This document shows, in pieces, positions 24,174-33,070 of a DNA stretch of 40,495 bases. The notes beneath the pieces were generated by a model. It worked only from the letters and a program-made list of their open reading frames with translations, made no database searches and was not told the DNA's origin. This DNA is from an uncultured Bacillota bacterium (lineage in GTDB: Bacteria; Bacillota; Clostridia; Peptostreptococcales; Anaerovoracaceae): contig CAMOXP010000001.1 in NCBI GenBank assembly GCA_946629205.1, forward strand, positions 1-40,495, in the 5' to 3' direction. Each line of letters starts with the position of its first letter. Position 1 is the first letter of the stretch. Made by a program: the position numbers and the translations under genes.

Positions 24174-25963
24174 ATTGAAACCTCCATAAATATCGGCAGT
24201 ATTATCGGACTTCTGCCTGTCTTGCTGTAAATGTACTTCCGCATTCCTTCCCGGACGGCTGTCTTGATGCCGTTCCAGTCTCTCATATCGCTCGACAGAC
24301 AATCTATAATGATCGACTCTGCCTGTTCGCGGGCAGCGTCGATCAGATCCTCATGTTCACGCACATAGACAAAGCCTCTTGAAATGATGTCGGGGCCTGA
24401 CACGATCATGCCTTCTTCCCGATCGATCGAAGCAACAACGATGATCAGACCTGACTCTGAAAGGAGTCTTCTGTCCCTGAGCACGATGTTTCCGACATCG
24501 CCCACGCCAAGCCCATCGACGAAGATGCCGTCTGACTGGGCTGCGTCTTCGATTTTGACCGCCGACTTGCTGTTGATCTGCAGACAGTCTCCATTATCCA
24601 GAATGAAGATGTTCTCCTTCGGCATTCCGAGATCCTGCGCAAGCTGGGCGTGCGTACGAAGGTGCCTGGCTTCACCGTGAACCGGCATAAAGTACTTCGG
24701 CCGGATCAGGGAGTGCATGAGCTTCAGTTCTTCCTGACAGGCATGGCCTGAAACATGGGTTTCAGCGATGTCCGAATATATGACTTCGGCGCCCTTTTCG
24801 ACCAATTTGTTTACGACGTTGGCTACGGTCAGTTCATTGCCCGGCACGGGAGTCGATGACAGGATAACCATGTCGTTTGCACGGATGTTGATATTCTTAT
24901 GCTCATTCGACGCCATTCTGGCAAGTGCCGACATCGGTTCTCCCTGGCTTCCGGTCGTGATGATCACTAGCTCTCTGTCAGGTATGTTCCCGGCCTTGTT
25001 CAAATCAATGAGTTTGCTGTCAGGAATCTTGATGTAGCCAAGTTCCCTGGCAAGTTCCACGACATTGACCATGCTTCTGCCTGAAATCGCAACCTTCCTG
25101 CGGCATTTCATGGCGATGTCTATGATTTTCTGTATTCTGTGCACGTTGGAGGAAAATGTCGCTATGAGGATACGCTTGTTCGTTCCCAGGAATATTCCCT
25201 CCAGTGTTTCTCCAACGACCCTTTCGGACTGCGTGTATCCCGGTCTGACAACATTGGTGCTGTCTGCCATCATCAGCAGGACGCCCTCCTGCCCGATTTG
25301 GGCCAGCCGCGAAAAATCGATTGGATTTCCGTCGACCGGCGTGTAGTCGATCTTGAAATCTCCGGTGTGAAAGATCCTTCCGGCCGGCGTCTTGATGCTG
25401 TAGCACACAGAATCCGCAATAGAATGCGTGATCCTGATTGGCTCCACATTGAAGTGTTTGCCGACGCGGAACTCCTTACCTGCTTCTATATAGCGGAAAT
25501 CACCTCGGATCCCGTGCTCCCTGAGTTTGCTCTCGATCAGTCCGAGGGGGAAACGCAGGCCGTAGATCGGCGTCTTTATTTCCTTCAGGAGATACGGAAC
25601 AGCTCCGATGTGATCCTCATGCCCGTGGGTGATGATCAATCCGCTTATTTTCTTCTGTGTATTGATCAGATAATCAAAATCCGGAATGACCTTATCGATA
25701 CCGAACATGTCGTCATCAGGGAAAGAGAGTCCGCAGTCCACGAGCAGGATCTCATCCTCATACTCTATGGCTGTCATATTCTTGCCGATTTCCCCCAGTC
25801 CTCCAAGCGGGATGATCCGGACTTTCGGCGCAGCTTTCTTCGTTGCTGTTTTTGCTTTTTTCTGTTCCTTTTTCGGAGTGGATTTTGACTTTCTTGTATC
25901 TTTATTGTTTTTAGTGCTTTCTTTTGTTGCTTTTTCTCTAGTTGTTTTTTTCTTTTCTCCCAT
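24170..25963 (-). CDS. rnj: Ribonuclease J
   Basis: A 597-residue metallo-beta-lactamase/beta-CASP RNase with endonuclease and 5'-3' exonuclease activity. The metal site is HGHEDH (113-118), preceded by IPLGGLGEIGKNM (51-63). The beta-CASP domain and the C-terminal domain are complete. Residues 1-47 form a Lys/Thr-rich extension (about 20 lysines) absent from typical RNase J1 and J2, and probably disordered and RNA-binding. GGAAAGGA precedes the ATG. It follows leuS by 43 nt and is coupled to the ylbF-like gene. Confidence 0.95.
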   Translation of the reverse strand: MGEKKKTTREKATKESTKNNKDTRKSKSTPKKEQKKAKTATKKAAPKVRIIPLGGLGEIGKNMTAIEYEDEILLVDCGLSFPDDDMFGIDKVIPDFDYLINTQKKISGLIITHGHEDHIGAVPYLLKEIKTPIYGLRFPLGLIESKLREHGIRGDFRYIEAGKEFRVGKHFNVEPIRITHSIADSVCYSIKTPAGRIFHTGDFKIDYTPVDGNPIDFSRLAQIGQEGVLLMMADSTNVVRPGYTQSERVVGETLEGIFLGTNKRILIATFSSNVHRIQKIIDIAMKCRRKVAISGRSMVNVVELARELGYIKIPDSKLIDLNKAGNIPDRELVIITTGSQGEPMSALARMASNEHKNINIRANDMVILSSTPVPGNELTVANVVNKLVEKGAEVIYSDIAETHVSGHACQEELKLMHSLIRPKYFMPVHGEARHLRTHAQLAQDLGMPKENIFILDNGDCLQINSKSAVKIEDAAQSDGIFVDGLGVGDVGNIVLRDRRLLSESGLIIVVASIDREEGMIVSGPDIISRGFVYVREHEDLIDAAREQAESIIIDCLSSDMRDWNGIKTAVREGMRKYIYSKTGRSPIILPIFMEVSI

Positions 25964-26006
25964 AGAATCCTTTCCGGGACTCGTAGTTATTTGATCCTTT
26001 CAGGGA

Positions 26007-28505
26007 TCAGCCTTTTACTACGATGTTGATAAGTCTGCCCGGTACAGCGATGACCTTGACGACATTCTTACCATCCGTAAGCCCCTTTATTTTTTCATTC
26101 TCGTCGGCGATCTGAAGCATGTCTTCCTTTGTTGCATCGCCTGGAATGTTGATCTTTTCTTTGTTTTTGCCGTTGATCTGCACGACGATCTCGATTTCGT
26201 CTTTCTTCAATGCCTCTTCATCATAGGTTGGCCAGCTCTGTTCATAAACAGTGCCTTCATAACCGAGTTCCTGCCACAGTTCTTCTGTGATATGCGGAAC
26301 AAACGGCGCCAGAAGAACGATCATCGTCTTGATCACGGTGCTGTAGAGTGCGTCGTTGATTTCGCCCTCTTTGTATTTGTACAGTTCGTTTACGAGTTCC
26401 ATAACGGCGCTGATCGCCGTGTTGAAGTTGAATCTGTCGCGGATGTCCTCAGTGACCTTCTTGATCGTATAGTGGAGCGTATAAGCCAGTTTCTTGTCCG
26501 CTTCGTTTCTGATTTCGTATGAACCCGGGATGTTCTCGCACTTCTCCGTGAACTCGTAGGCCAGTCTCCAGATTCTGTTGAGGAAACGGTAACATCCTTC
26601 CACGCCGCGGTCAGACCACTCAAGTTCTCTTTCCGGCGGTGCCGCGAACAGAATGAACAGTCTGGCTGTGTCAGCGCCGTACTTGTCGATGATCTCTGCA
26701 GGGCTGACGACATTGCCAAGAGATTTGCTCATCTTGGCAGTCAGATAGTTTCCGTCCTTATCGGTATATCCCTTTGTGACCATCCCCTGTGTCAGCAGAT
26801 TGCGGAACGGTTCCTCATCTTTGACCAGGCCGAGATCATACAGGGCCATCTGGAAGAATCTCGCATACATCAGGTGCATGATAGCGTGCTCTACGCCGCC
26901 GATGTACTGGTCGACGTTCATCCAGTAATCCACTTTGTCTTTGCTGAAGACTTCTTCATCGTTTCTGGCGTCACAGTATCTCAGTTCATACCATGAGGAA
27001 TCCAGGAAGGTATCCATGGTATCCACTTCCCTCTTCGCAGGTTTTCCGCAGACCGGACATACCGTATCTACGAAGGATTTGCTGGTAACGATCGGGGATT
27101 CGCCTTTGCCTGTGAATTCTACGTCTGTCGGCAGGAGCACCGGAAGGTTCTCTTCTTTTTCAGGGACCCATCCGCAGTGTTCGCAGTAGATCATCGGGAT
27201 CGGCGTGCCCCAGTACCTCTGACGGGAAATGAGCCAGTCACGCAGTCTGTAGTTGATGGTTTTGCGTCCGATGCCTCTTTCGTCGGCCACTTCGGCGATC
27301 TTCTGGATGGCGTCCTTGTTGTCCATGCCGTTGAACTCGCCGGAGTTGATGACGGTACCTTCGGCAGCACAGGCTTCTTTCAGATCATTCAGATCGATGT
27401 CAGGATCATGCGGATCGATGACCGGGATGATCTCCAGACCGAATTTCTTAGCGAAGTCAAAGTCACGCTGGTCGTGGGCAGGTACGCCCATGACGGCGCC
27501 GGTTCCGTAACCCATCAGTACGTAATCCGCGATGAAGATCGGCATAGTTTTACCTGTAAATGGATTGATCGCGTATTTACCAATGAACACACCTGTCTTC
27601 TCATTAGTAGTTGATGTTCTGTCGATCTCGCTCATGTGGGCGCATCTGTCGATGTAAGCCATAACATCAGCTTCATATTCTGTACCCTTTACCATATCCG
27701 GGACAGATGGGTATTCCGGAGCCAGTACCATGAAGGTCGTTCCGTAGATGGTATCGATACGTGTGGTGAATACGGTCAGTGTTTCATCGTAGTCCTGGAT
27801 CTTGAACTGAGCTTCGGCGCCGTGTGACTTGCCGATCCAGTTTCTCTGCATGATTTTGACTTTGTTCGGCCATCCCTCGAGCTTGTCCAGATTATCCAGG
27901 AGACGTTCTGCGTAATCGGTGATCTTGAAATACCACTGTGACAGATTCTTCTTGCCGACAGAGGCGCCGCATCTTTCGCAGCAGCCGTCTACGACCTGTT
28001 CATTGGCCAGTACAGTCTGGCAGCTCGGGCACCAGTTGACCTGGCTTTCTTTCTTATATGCAAGCCCCGCCTTGTAGAACTGGATGAAGATCCACTGCAT
28101 CCATTTGTAATAGGACGGGTGAGCTGTCGCGACCTCTCTGTCCCAGTCATAGGAAAGTCCCAGCTGGCGCAGCTGGCGGTTCATCTCCGCAATATTGCCC
28201 CAGGTCCACTCAGCAGGTTCAACGTTATGCTGGATGGCAGCGTTTTCTGCAGGAAGACCGAAAGCGTCGTAGCCCATGGGATGGAGCACGTTAAAGCCGT
28301 TCATCGTTCTGAAACGGGCAATGACATCTCCAATGGAGTAGTTCCGCACGTGTCCCATGTGGAGTTTTCCGGACGGATAAGGGAACATCTCTAGTACGTA
28401 GTACTTCTCCTTATCGGGATCTTCTGTTACTTTGAAGGCTTTTGTATCTTCCCAAACCTTCTGCCATTTTCTTTCGATTTCACTGAAGTTATATTTGTCT
28501 TTCAT
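26007..28505 (-). CDS. leuS: Leucyl-tRNA synthetase
   Basis: An 832-residue class I synthetase. The HIGH motif is HMGH (49-52) and the KMSKS motif lies near residue 591 (KMSKSLGNV). The CP1 editing domain has the T-rich and D-containing elements (TTRIDTIYGTTF and GTGAVMGVPAHDQRDF). Zinc-type Cys pairs appear in CPSC...CCERC and CPVCG. The ATG at 28505 has GGAGG 5 nt upstream; an in-frame TTG 12 nt earlier lies on that Shine-Dalgarno. The gap to rsfS is only 19 nt, so there is no room for a T-box. Confidence 0.97.
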   Translation of the reverse strand: MKDKYNFSEIERKWQKVWEDTKAFKVTEDPDKEKYYVLEMFPYPSGKLHMGHVRNYSIGDVIARFRTMNGFNVLHPMGYDAFGLPAENAAIQHNVEPAEWTWGNIAEMNRQLRQLGLSYDWDREVATAHPSYYKWMQWIFIQFYKAGLAYKKESQVNWCPSCQTVLANEQVVDGCCERCGASVGKKNLSQWYFKITDYAERLLDNLDKLEGWPNKVKIMQRNWIGKSHGAEAQFKIQDYDETLTVFTTRIDTIYGTTFMVLAPEYPSVPDMVKGTEYEADVMAYIDRCAHMSEIDRTSTTNEKTGVFIGKYAINPFTGKTMPIFIADYVLMGYGTGAVMGVPAHDQRDFDFAKKFGLEIIPVIDPHDPDIDLNDLKEACAAEGTVINSGEFNGMDNKDAIQKIAEVADERGIGRKTINYRLRDWLISRQRYWGTPIPMIYCEHCGWVPEKEENLPVLLPTDVEFTGKGESPIVTSKSFVDTVCPVCGKPAKREVDTMDTFLDSSWYELRYCDARNDEEVFSKDKVDYWMNVDQYIGGVEHAIMHLMYARFFQMALYDLGLVKDEEPFRNLLTQGMVTKGYTDKDGNYLTAKMSKSLGNVVSPAEIIDKYGADTARLFILFAAPPERELEWSDRGVEGCYRFLNRIWRLAYEFTEKCENIPGSYEIRNEADKKLAYTLHYTIKKVTEDIRDRFNFNTAISAVMELVNELYKYKEGEINDALYSTVIKTMIVLLAPFVPHITEELWQELGYEGTVYEQSWPTYDEEALKKDEIEIVVQINGKNKEKINIPGDATKEDMLQIADENEKIKGLTDGKNVVKVIAVPGRLINIVVKG

Positions 28506-28524
28506 CTTTTCCTCCAACTTACGG

Positions 28525-28881
28525 CTAATTGCAAAGTATTATCTCACAGTCTCCCCAGATTTTCTCCAGACTGTATTTCTCTCTCGCGTCCTGTGTCATG
28601 ACATTCACAATGACGTCTCTGTAGTCCATCAGGATCCAGGTTGGCTTGTTTTTTCCTTCTACGTTCTTCGGGAAGATCCCCAGAGGCTCCAGTACGTCCT
28701 CAACGGCTTCCCGCAGTGCCTGCGCATGTCTCTCGTTTCCGGCGCTGACCAGTACGAAGTAGTCAGCAAAGGAACTTCTCTCAGCGATGTTGATCAGCGC
28801 AACATCGATACCCTTCTTGTCATCCAGTGTTTTAGCAATCAGTTCTGCCAGTTCTTTTGGTTCCATTTCTTTTGGTTCCAT
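28525..28881 (-). CDS. rsfS: Ribosomal silencing factor RsfS
   Basis: A 118-residue RsfS/Iojap protein, which binds L14 on the 50S subunit and blocks subunit joining under starvation. The signature DVALINIAERSSFADYFVLVSAGNE-type core and the DYRDVIVNVM segment are present. The first 30 coding bases are a perfect 15-bp tandem duplication that encodes MEPKE twice. The first ATG has GGAGG 7 nt upstream and shares one base with the yqeK stop; the second ATG is badly spaced. A longer frame upstream would overlap yqeK. Confidence 0.95.
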   Translation of the reverse strand: MEPKEMEPKELAELIAKTLDDKKGIDVALINIAERSSFADYFVLVSAGNERHAQALREAVEDVLEPLGIFPKNVEGKNKPTWILMDYRDVIVNVMTQDAREKYSLEKIWGDCEIILCN

Positions 28882-29426
28882 CAATTTTCCTCCAAGTGTT
28901 CTTCCAAATATTTTTTTGCTTCTACAGTGTCGGGATGCAGATACCATCCCTTTTGTTCCAGTACGTGTTGAATCGTCCTTGCCATGGACAGAATGCACGC
29001 CTTGTCCAGATCTTTTTCTGCAGCCGCCCTGATCTCATCGACGCAGGGGTAGTCCCTGCCCGGTTCGATCGCATCGGCGAGAAATATGATTTTCTCAAGT
29101 GTGGACATTCCTGCGCGGCCGGTCGTATGGTTAGCGATGGCATTCAAAATATCCTCATCCTCGATGCCGAAAATTTCTCTCGACATCTCTGCACCGATCT
29201 TGCTGTGGGCAAAATCCATATTGACGCCGGGCCGTTTCTCATATTTCGCCATATCATGCAGGAGAGCGGCGATTTCAGCTTTATAAACATCCGCACCAAA
29301 TTGAACTGCCATCTTTTTCGCCAGGGTCGTTACATTCATCGTGTGAATGTATCTGGACTCCTTCAGATGCTCCCGCAGATACGGTATGATTTCTTTTTTC
29401 AGTCTTTCACACTCTGTATAATCCAT
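28881..29426 (-). CDS. yqeK: YqeK, HD-domain diadenosine tetraphosphatase
   Basis: A 181-residue HD-superfamily hydrolase. The metal ligands are H28 (RYIHTMNV), H57-D58 (ALLHDMAKY), H74, H100 (NHTTG) and D118 (FLADAIEPGR). YqeK hydrolyses Ap4A symmetrically to ADP. The order nadD-yqeK-rsfS-leuS is strongly conserved in Firmicutes. The start overlaps nadD by 20 nt. Confidence 0.94.
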   Translation of the reverse strand: MDYTECERLKKEIIPYLREHLKESRYIHTMNVTTLAKKMAVQFGADVYKAEIAALLHDMAKYEKRPGVNMDFAHSKIGAEMSREIFGIEDEDILNAIANHTTGRAGMSTLEKIIFLADAIEPGRDYPCVDEIRAAAEKDLDKACILSMARTIQHVLEQKGWYLHPDTVEAKKYLEEHLEEN

Positions 29427-30015
29427 GTTCCGTAATATATCGCAGCACTTCCGGCGGCATCAGATCATCCACTGGTCTTCCGGCCGCTATCTTTTCCCTG
29501 ATTTCCGTAGCGGAGATGTCAAGTTCTGTTTTATTCATACTGATAACTTCTGTACCGTATGTTTCCGTGATCCTCTGTACGGCCTCACGGTACTCGTCCT
29601 GACGGTAACCGGGACGGGTGCCGATGATATAGGCGTAGTTTGTCAGAAGCTCCTCAGCGTTCATCCAAGTTTCGATCTTAAGGAAACTGTCCGTTCCGGT
29701 AATGAAATACAGTCTCGTATCGCTTCCGTAAAACTCCTGCATGTGACGGAGGGTCAGATACGTATACGAAACGCTTTCCTGTTCCAGTTCGAATTTCGAC
29801 ACCGTAATATGATCATCCATGCCTGCAGCCAGCGCGAGCATGTTGAACCGGTCTTCACCGGAAGCGTACTTGCGGTCCTGCTTGAAGGGCTGGATGCGGG
29901 CAGGGATCATGACCACTTCATGCAGTTCTGCCTCCCTGACTGCGTCTTCAGCCAATGCTATGTGCCCGTAATGAACCGGGTCGAATGTTCCTCCAAGGAT
30001 CCCTATCTTCTTCAT
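29407..30015 (-). CDS. nadD: Nicotinate-nucleotide adenylyltransferase
   Basis: A 202-residue nucleotidyltransferase that makes deamido-NAD from nicotinate mononucleotide and ATP. GGTFDPVHYGH (8-18) holds the [HT]xGH motif, and ISATEIR (167-173) is the C-terminal nucleotide-binding motif. The ATG overlaps the aspS stop as ATGA. In many Clostridia nadD follows obgE and yhbY; here it follows aspS. Confidence 0.96.
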   Translation of the reverse strand: MKKIGILGGTFDPVHYGHIALAEDAVREAELHEVVMIPARIQPFKQDRKYASGEDRFNMLALAAGMDDHITVSKFELEQESVSYTYLTLRHMQEFYGSDTRLYFITGTDSFLKIETWMNAEELLTNYAYIIGTRPGYRQDEYREAVQRITETYGTEVISMNKTELDISATEIREKIAAGRPVDDLMPPEVLRYITEHGLYRV

Positions 30016-31772
30016 TTTCTGAGCTCGATCCCAAGTTCCTCGAGCTGGGCCTCGTCCACCAGTCCCGGCGCTTCACTGACCATGCACTGGGCGTTCTGGT
30101 TCTTCGGGAATGCGATGACTTCCCGAATGGACTTCTCCCCTGTAAGGAGCATGACCAGTCTATCCAGTCCGTATGCCAGTCCGCCGTGAGGCGGAGCACC
30201 GTACTTGAAGGCTTCGACCAGGAATCCGAATTTCTCATCGATATCTTCCTGCGTCATATTCAGCGCTTTGAACATATCCTCCTGCATCTCCTGGTCGTGG
30301 ATCCTGATGCTCCCGCCGCCGAGCTCGACGCCGTTGAGCACGATATCGTAGGCGTTGGCAAGGCATTTATGAGGATCTGTCTTCAGAAGCTGCGCGTGCT
30401 CCTCCTTCGGAGATGTAAACGGATGATGCATCGCGGACCATCTGTCTTCCTTTTCATCATACTCAAAGAGCGGGAAGTCGACGACCCACAGGAAGTTGAA
30501 CTTGTTGTCATCCAGCAGTCCCATCTCTCCTGCGATATGTCTTCTCAGGAATCCCAGGCTGTCGAATACGACCTTGTTCGTATCCGATATGATCAGCATG
30601 AGATCTCCTGCTTTTGCATCCATAGCATCAGCCAGTTCGGAGAGCTGCTCCGGTGAAAAGAATTTATTTACAGATGAGGAAACGCCGTCCTGCGTCTTCT
30701 TCATCCATACCATGCCTTTGGCGCCGTAGCTCTTGACGGCTTCCGTCAGCTTATCGATCTTCTTTCGAGTATACTGATCCGCTCCGCCTGTGATGCAGAT
30801 GCCGCGGACGCTGCCGCCTGCCGCTATGGCGTCTGTAAAGACCTTGAAGGAGCAGTCTTTCACCAGATCGGTCAAGTCACTGAGTTCAAATCCGAACCGG
30901 GTGTCCGGCTTGTCGCTGCCGTAGCGGTTCATCGCTTCTTCCCAGGTCATGCGCGGGAATGGAGTTTCGATCTCGAGTCCCTTCATTTCCTTCATGACTC
31001 TCTTCAGGAACCCTTCCTGGATCTCAATGACATCATCTACGTCCACAAAGGACATCTCCAGGTCGATCTGCGTGAATTCCGGCTGTCTGTCGGCTCTGAG
31101 GTCTTCGTCACGGAAGCACTTGACGATCTGGAAATACCGATCCGTTCCGCCTACCATCAGCAGCTGCTTAAAGGTCTGCGGCGACTGCGGCAGCGCGTAA
31201 AATCTGCCCAGGTTGATCCTGCTCGGCACCAGATAGTCTCTGGCCCCTTCCGGCGTAGATTTGATGAGCATAGGTGTTTCAACTTCAGTGAAACCCTGTT
31301 CCGCATAATAATTTCTCGCCAGTGTCGTCAGCGCCGCGCGGAAAGAAAGATTGTCCTGCATTTTCTTTTTGCGCAGATCCAGATATCTGTATTTGAGTCT
31401 TAGATTGTCGTCAACGTTGTCATCGTCCTTGATGTAGATCGGCGGGGTCTCGGATTTAGAGTAAACCACCAGATCGTCGGCGATGACTTCGATGTCCCCG
31501 GTCTCCATATCAGGGTTCTTCGATTCGCGCTCTATGACCTTGCCCTTCACGCCGACCACATACTCGCTCCGTAGTGTGTCTGCCAGTGCAAAAAGTTCCT
31601 CGCTCGTCTCATCGTTGAATACGACCTGTGTGATTCCGGTCTTGTCTCTCACGTCACAGAAGATGAGCCCTCCAAGATTGCGCCTCTTCTGTATCCATCC
31701 GTTCAGTACAACGTTTTCTCCGATATTATCGCTTCTCAGCTGTCCGCACATATGCGTCCGCTTATATACCAT
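30012..31772 (-). CDS. aspS: Aspartyl-tRNA synthetase
   Basis: A 586-residue bacterial-type class IIb synthetase. It has an N-terminal OB anticodon-binding domain (about 1-105), class II motif 2 in FRDEDLRADRQPEFTQ (about 217-232), the bacterial GAD insertion (about 300-420) and motif 3 in GLAYGLDRLVML (about 530-541). AAAGGAG lies 8 nt before the ATG. Whether it charges only tRNA-Asp or also tRNA-Asn cannot be told. It lies 29 nt after hisS, in the conserved hisS-aspS pair, with no T-box. Confidence 0.97.
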   Translation of the reverse strand: MVYKRTHMCGQLRSDNIGENVVLNGWIQKRRNLGGLIFCDVRDKTGITQVVFNDETSEELFALADTLRSEYVVGVKGKVIERESKNPDMETGDIEVIADDLVVYSKSETPPIYIKDDDNVDDNLRLKYRYLDLRKKKMQDNLSFRAALTTLARNYYAEQGFTEVETPMLIKSTPEGARDYLVPSRINLGRFYALPQSPQTFKQLLMVGGTDRYFQIVKCFRDEDLRADRQPEFTQIDLEMSFVDVDDVIEIQEGFLKRVMKEMKGLEIETPFPRMTWEEAMNRYGSDKPDTRFGFELSDLTDLVKDCSFKVFTDAIAAGGSVRGICITGGADQYTRKKIDKLTEAVKSYGAKGMVWMKKTQDGVSSSVNKFFSPEQLSELADAMDAKAGDLMLIISDTNKVVFDSLGFLRRHIAGEMGLLDDNKFNFLWVVDFPLFEYDEKEDRWSAMHHPFTSPKEEHAQLLKTDPHKCLANAYDIVLNGVELGGGSIRIHDQEMQEDMFKALNMTQEDIDEKFGFLVEAFKYGAPPHGGLAYGLDRLVMLLTGEKSIREVIAFPKNQNAQCMVSEAPGLVDEAQLEELGIELRK

Positions 31773-31801
31773 GTATCTATCTCCTTTATTCTGTCGTTAT
31801 T

Positions 31802-33055
31802 CTATTTCGTCAGCTCGTCAACGATGCTTCCGACAGGAACGCTGGTTTGCTCTCCTGTCTCCATATCCTTGATCTGCAGCATACCCTCATTCAGTTCATT
31901 CTCACCGATGATGACCGTCTTGGCAGCGCCGGCTCTGTTGGCAAATTTGAACTGATTCTTGAAGTTTCTGCCCATGACGTCCATCTGGACGCTGACGCCC
32001 TTCAGGCGCAGTTCGTGCATCAGGTTCAGCGCGAAGAGTTTCGCCTGGTCACCCATGAATGCGATGAACACATCGGTTCCGGCAGGTTCCGGGATCTCAA
32101 CGCCGCATGCTTCCATGGTCATCAGGATTCTCTCCTTACCCATGCCCCAGCCTACGCCGGGAGTGGAAGGTCCGCCGATTTCCTCGATCAGACCGTCGTA
32201 TCTGCCGCCGCCGCATACAGTTCCCTGCGCGCCGATCTTTGTCGTAACGAACTCAAAAGCAGTCTTTGTATAGTAATCCAGTCCTCTAACGATCTTCGGA
32301 TTGACCACATACTTGATTCCGAACGCATCCAGGTTGGCTTTGAGCTCTTCGAAAGCCTGTTTGCAGTCATCACAGAGGTAGTCCAGCATCATCGGAGCAT
32401 CCTTCACCAGTTCCTGGTCGATCGGGGATTTGCAGTCGAGGATTCTCATCGGATTGGTGTGGAACCGTTCCTGACAGGTCGGACAGAGTTCATCATACTT
32501 CGGTTCGAGGAACTTCCGCAGGGCATCTCTGTGCTTGCCTCTGCACTCCGGGCAGCCGACGCTGTTGATCTGCAGTTCCACATCGGTGATCCCCATTTCA
32601 TTGATAAAATCGTATCCGATCGCAATGATCTCCGCATCTGCCATCATGTTCATCGTTCCGAACGTCTCTACACCAAACTGGTGGAATTCTCTGAGTCTGC
32701 CTGACTGCGGCTTTTCATACCTGCAGCAAGGAATGTTGTAGTATACCTTTGTCGGCTGCGGATCCGCATATGTCTTGTGCTCACAAAGAGACCTGCATAC
32801 CGGAGAGGTCCCTTCCGGACGCAGCGTGATACTTCTGTTTCCAAAATCCTTGAAGGTGTACATTTCCTTCTGCACGATATCCGTCGTATCGCCGACACCT
32901 CTCTGGAACAGTTCCGTATGTTCGAAAATCGGGGTCCTGATTTCTTTGAACCCGTATCTTCTGCAGATCGCGGCAAACTTTTCTTCGATATAATGCCACT
33001 TATAGATCTGATCCGGCATTACGTCTTTTGTTCCTTTTGGTGCGTTTGTTAACAT
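31802..33055 (-). CDS. hisS: Histidyl-tRNA synthetase
   Basis: A 417-residue class IIa synthetase beginning APKGTKDVMP. Class II motif 2 is in RPEGTSPVCR, and the histidine-binding signatures are GLDYYTKTAFE and GGRYDGLIEEIGG. The C-terminal anticodon-binding domain is complete. Paired cysteines (CPEC, CPTC, CDDC, between about 170 and 240) suggest a metal-bound insertion. Two ATGs are 6 nt apart: the second, used here, has GGAGG 7 nt upstream, while the first (33061) sits directly after it. Confidence 0.96.
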   Translation of the reverse strand: MLTNAPKGTKDVMPDQIYKWHYIEEKFAAICRRYGFKEIRTPIFEHTELFQRGVGDTTDIVQKEMYTFKDFGNRSITLRPEGTSPVCRSLCEHKTYADPQPTKVYYNIPCCRYEKPQSGRLREFHQFGVETFGTMNMMADAEIIAIGYDFINEMGITDVELQINSVGCPECRGKHRDALRKFLEPKYDELCPTCQERFHTNPMRILDCKSPIDQELVKDAPMMLDYLCDDCKQAFEELKANLDAFGIKYVVNPKIVRGLDYYTKTAFEFVTTKIGAQGTVCGGGRYDGLIEEIGGPSTPGVGWGMGKERILMTMEACGVEIPEPAGTDVFIAFMGDQAKLFALNLMHELRLKGVSVQMDVMGRNFKNQFKFANRAGAAKTVIIGENELNEGMLQIKDMETGEQTSVPVGSIVDELTK

Positions 33056-33070
33056 ATTCATTCCTCCTGT

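Noticed and set aside
25992..26009. Hairpin TGATCC/GGATCA at the leuS stop codon as a terminator
   Set aside because: The stem is only 6 bp and no T-run follows on the minus strand; rnj starts within 43 nt.
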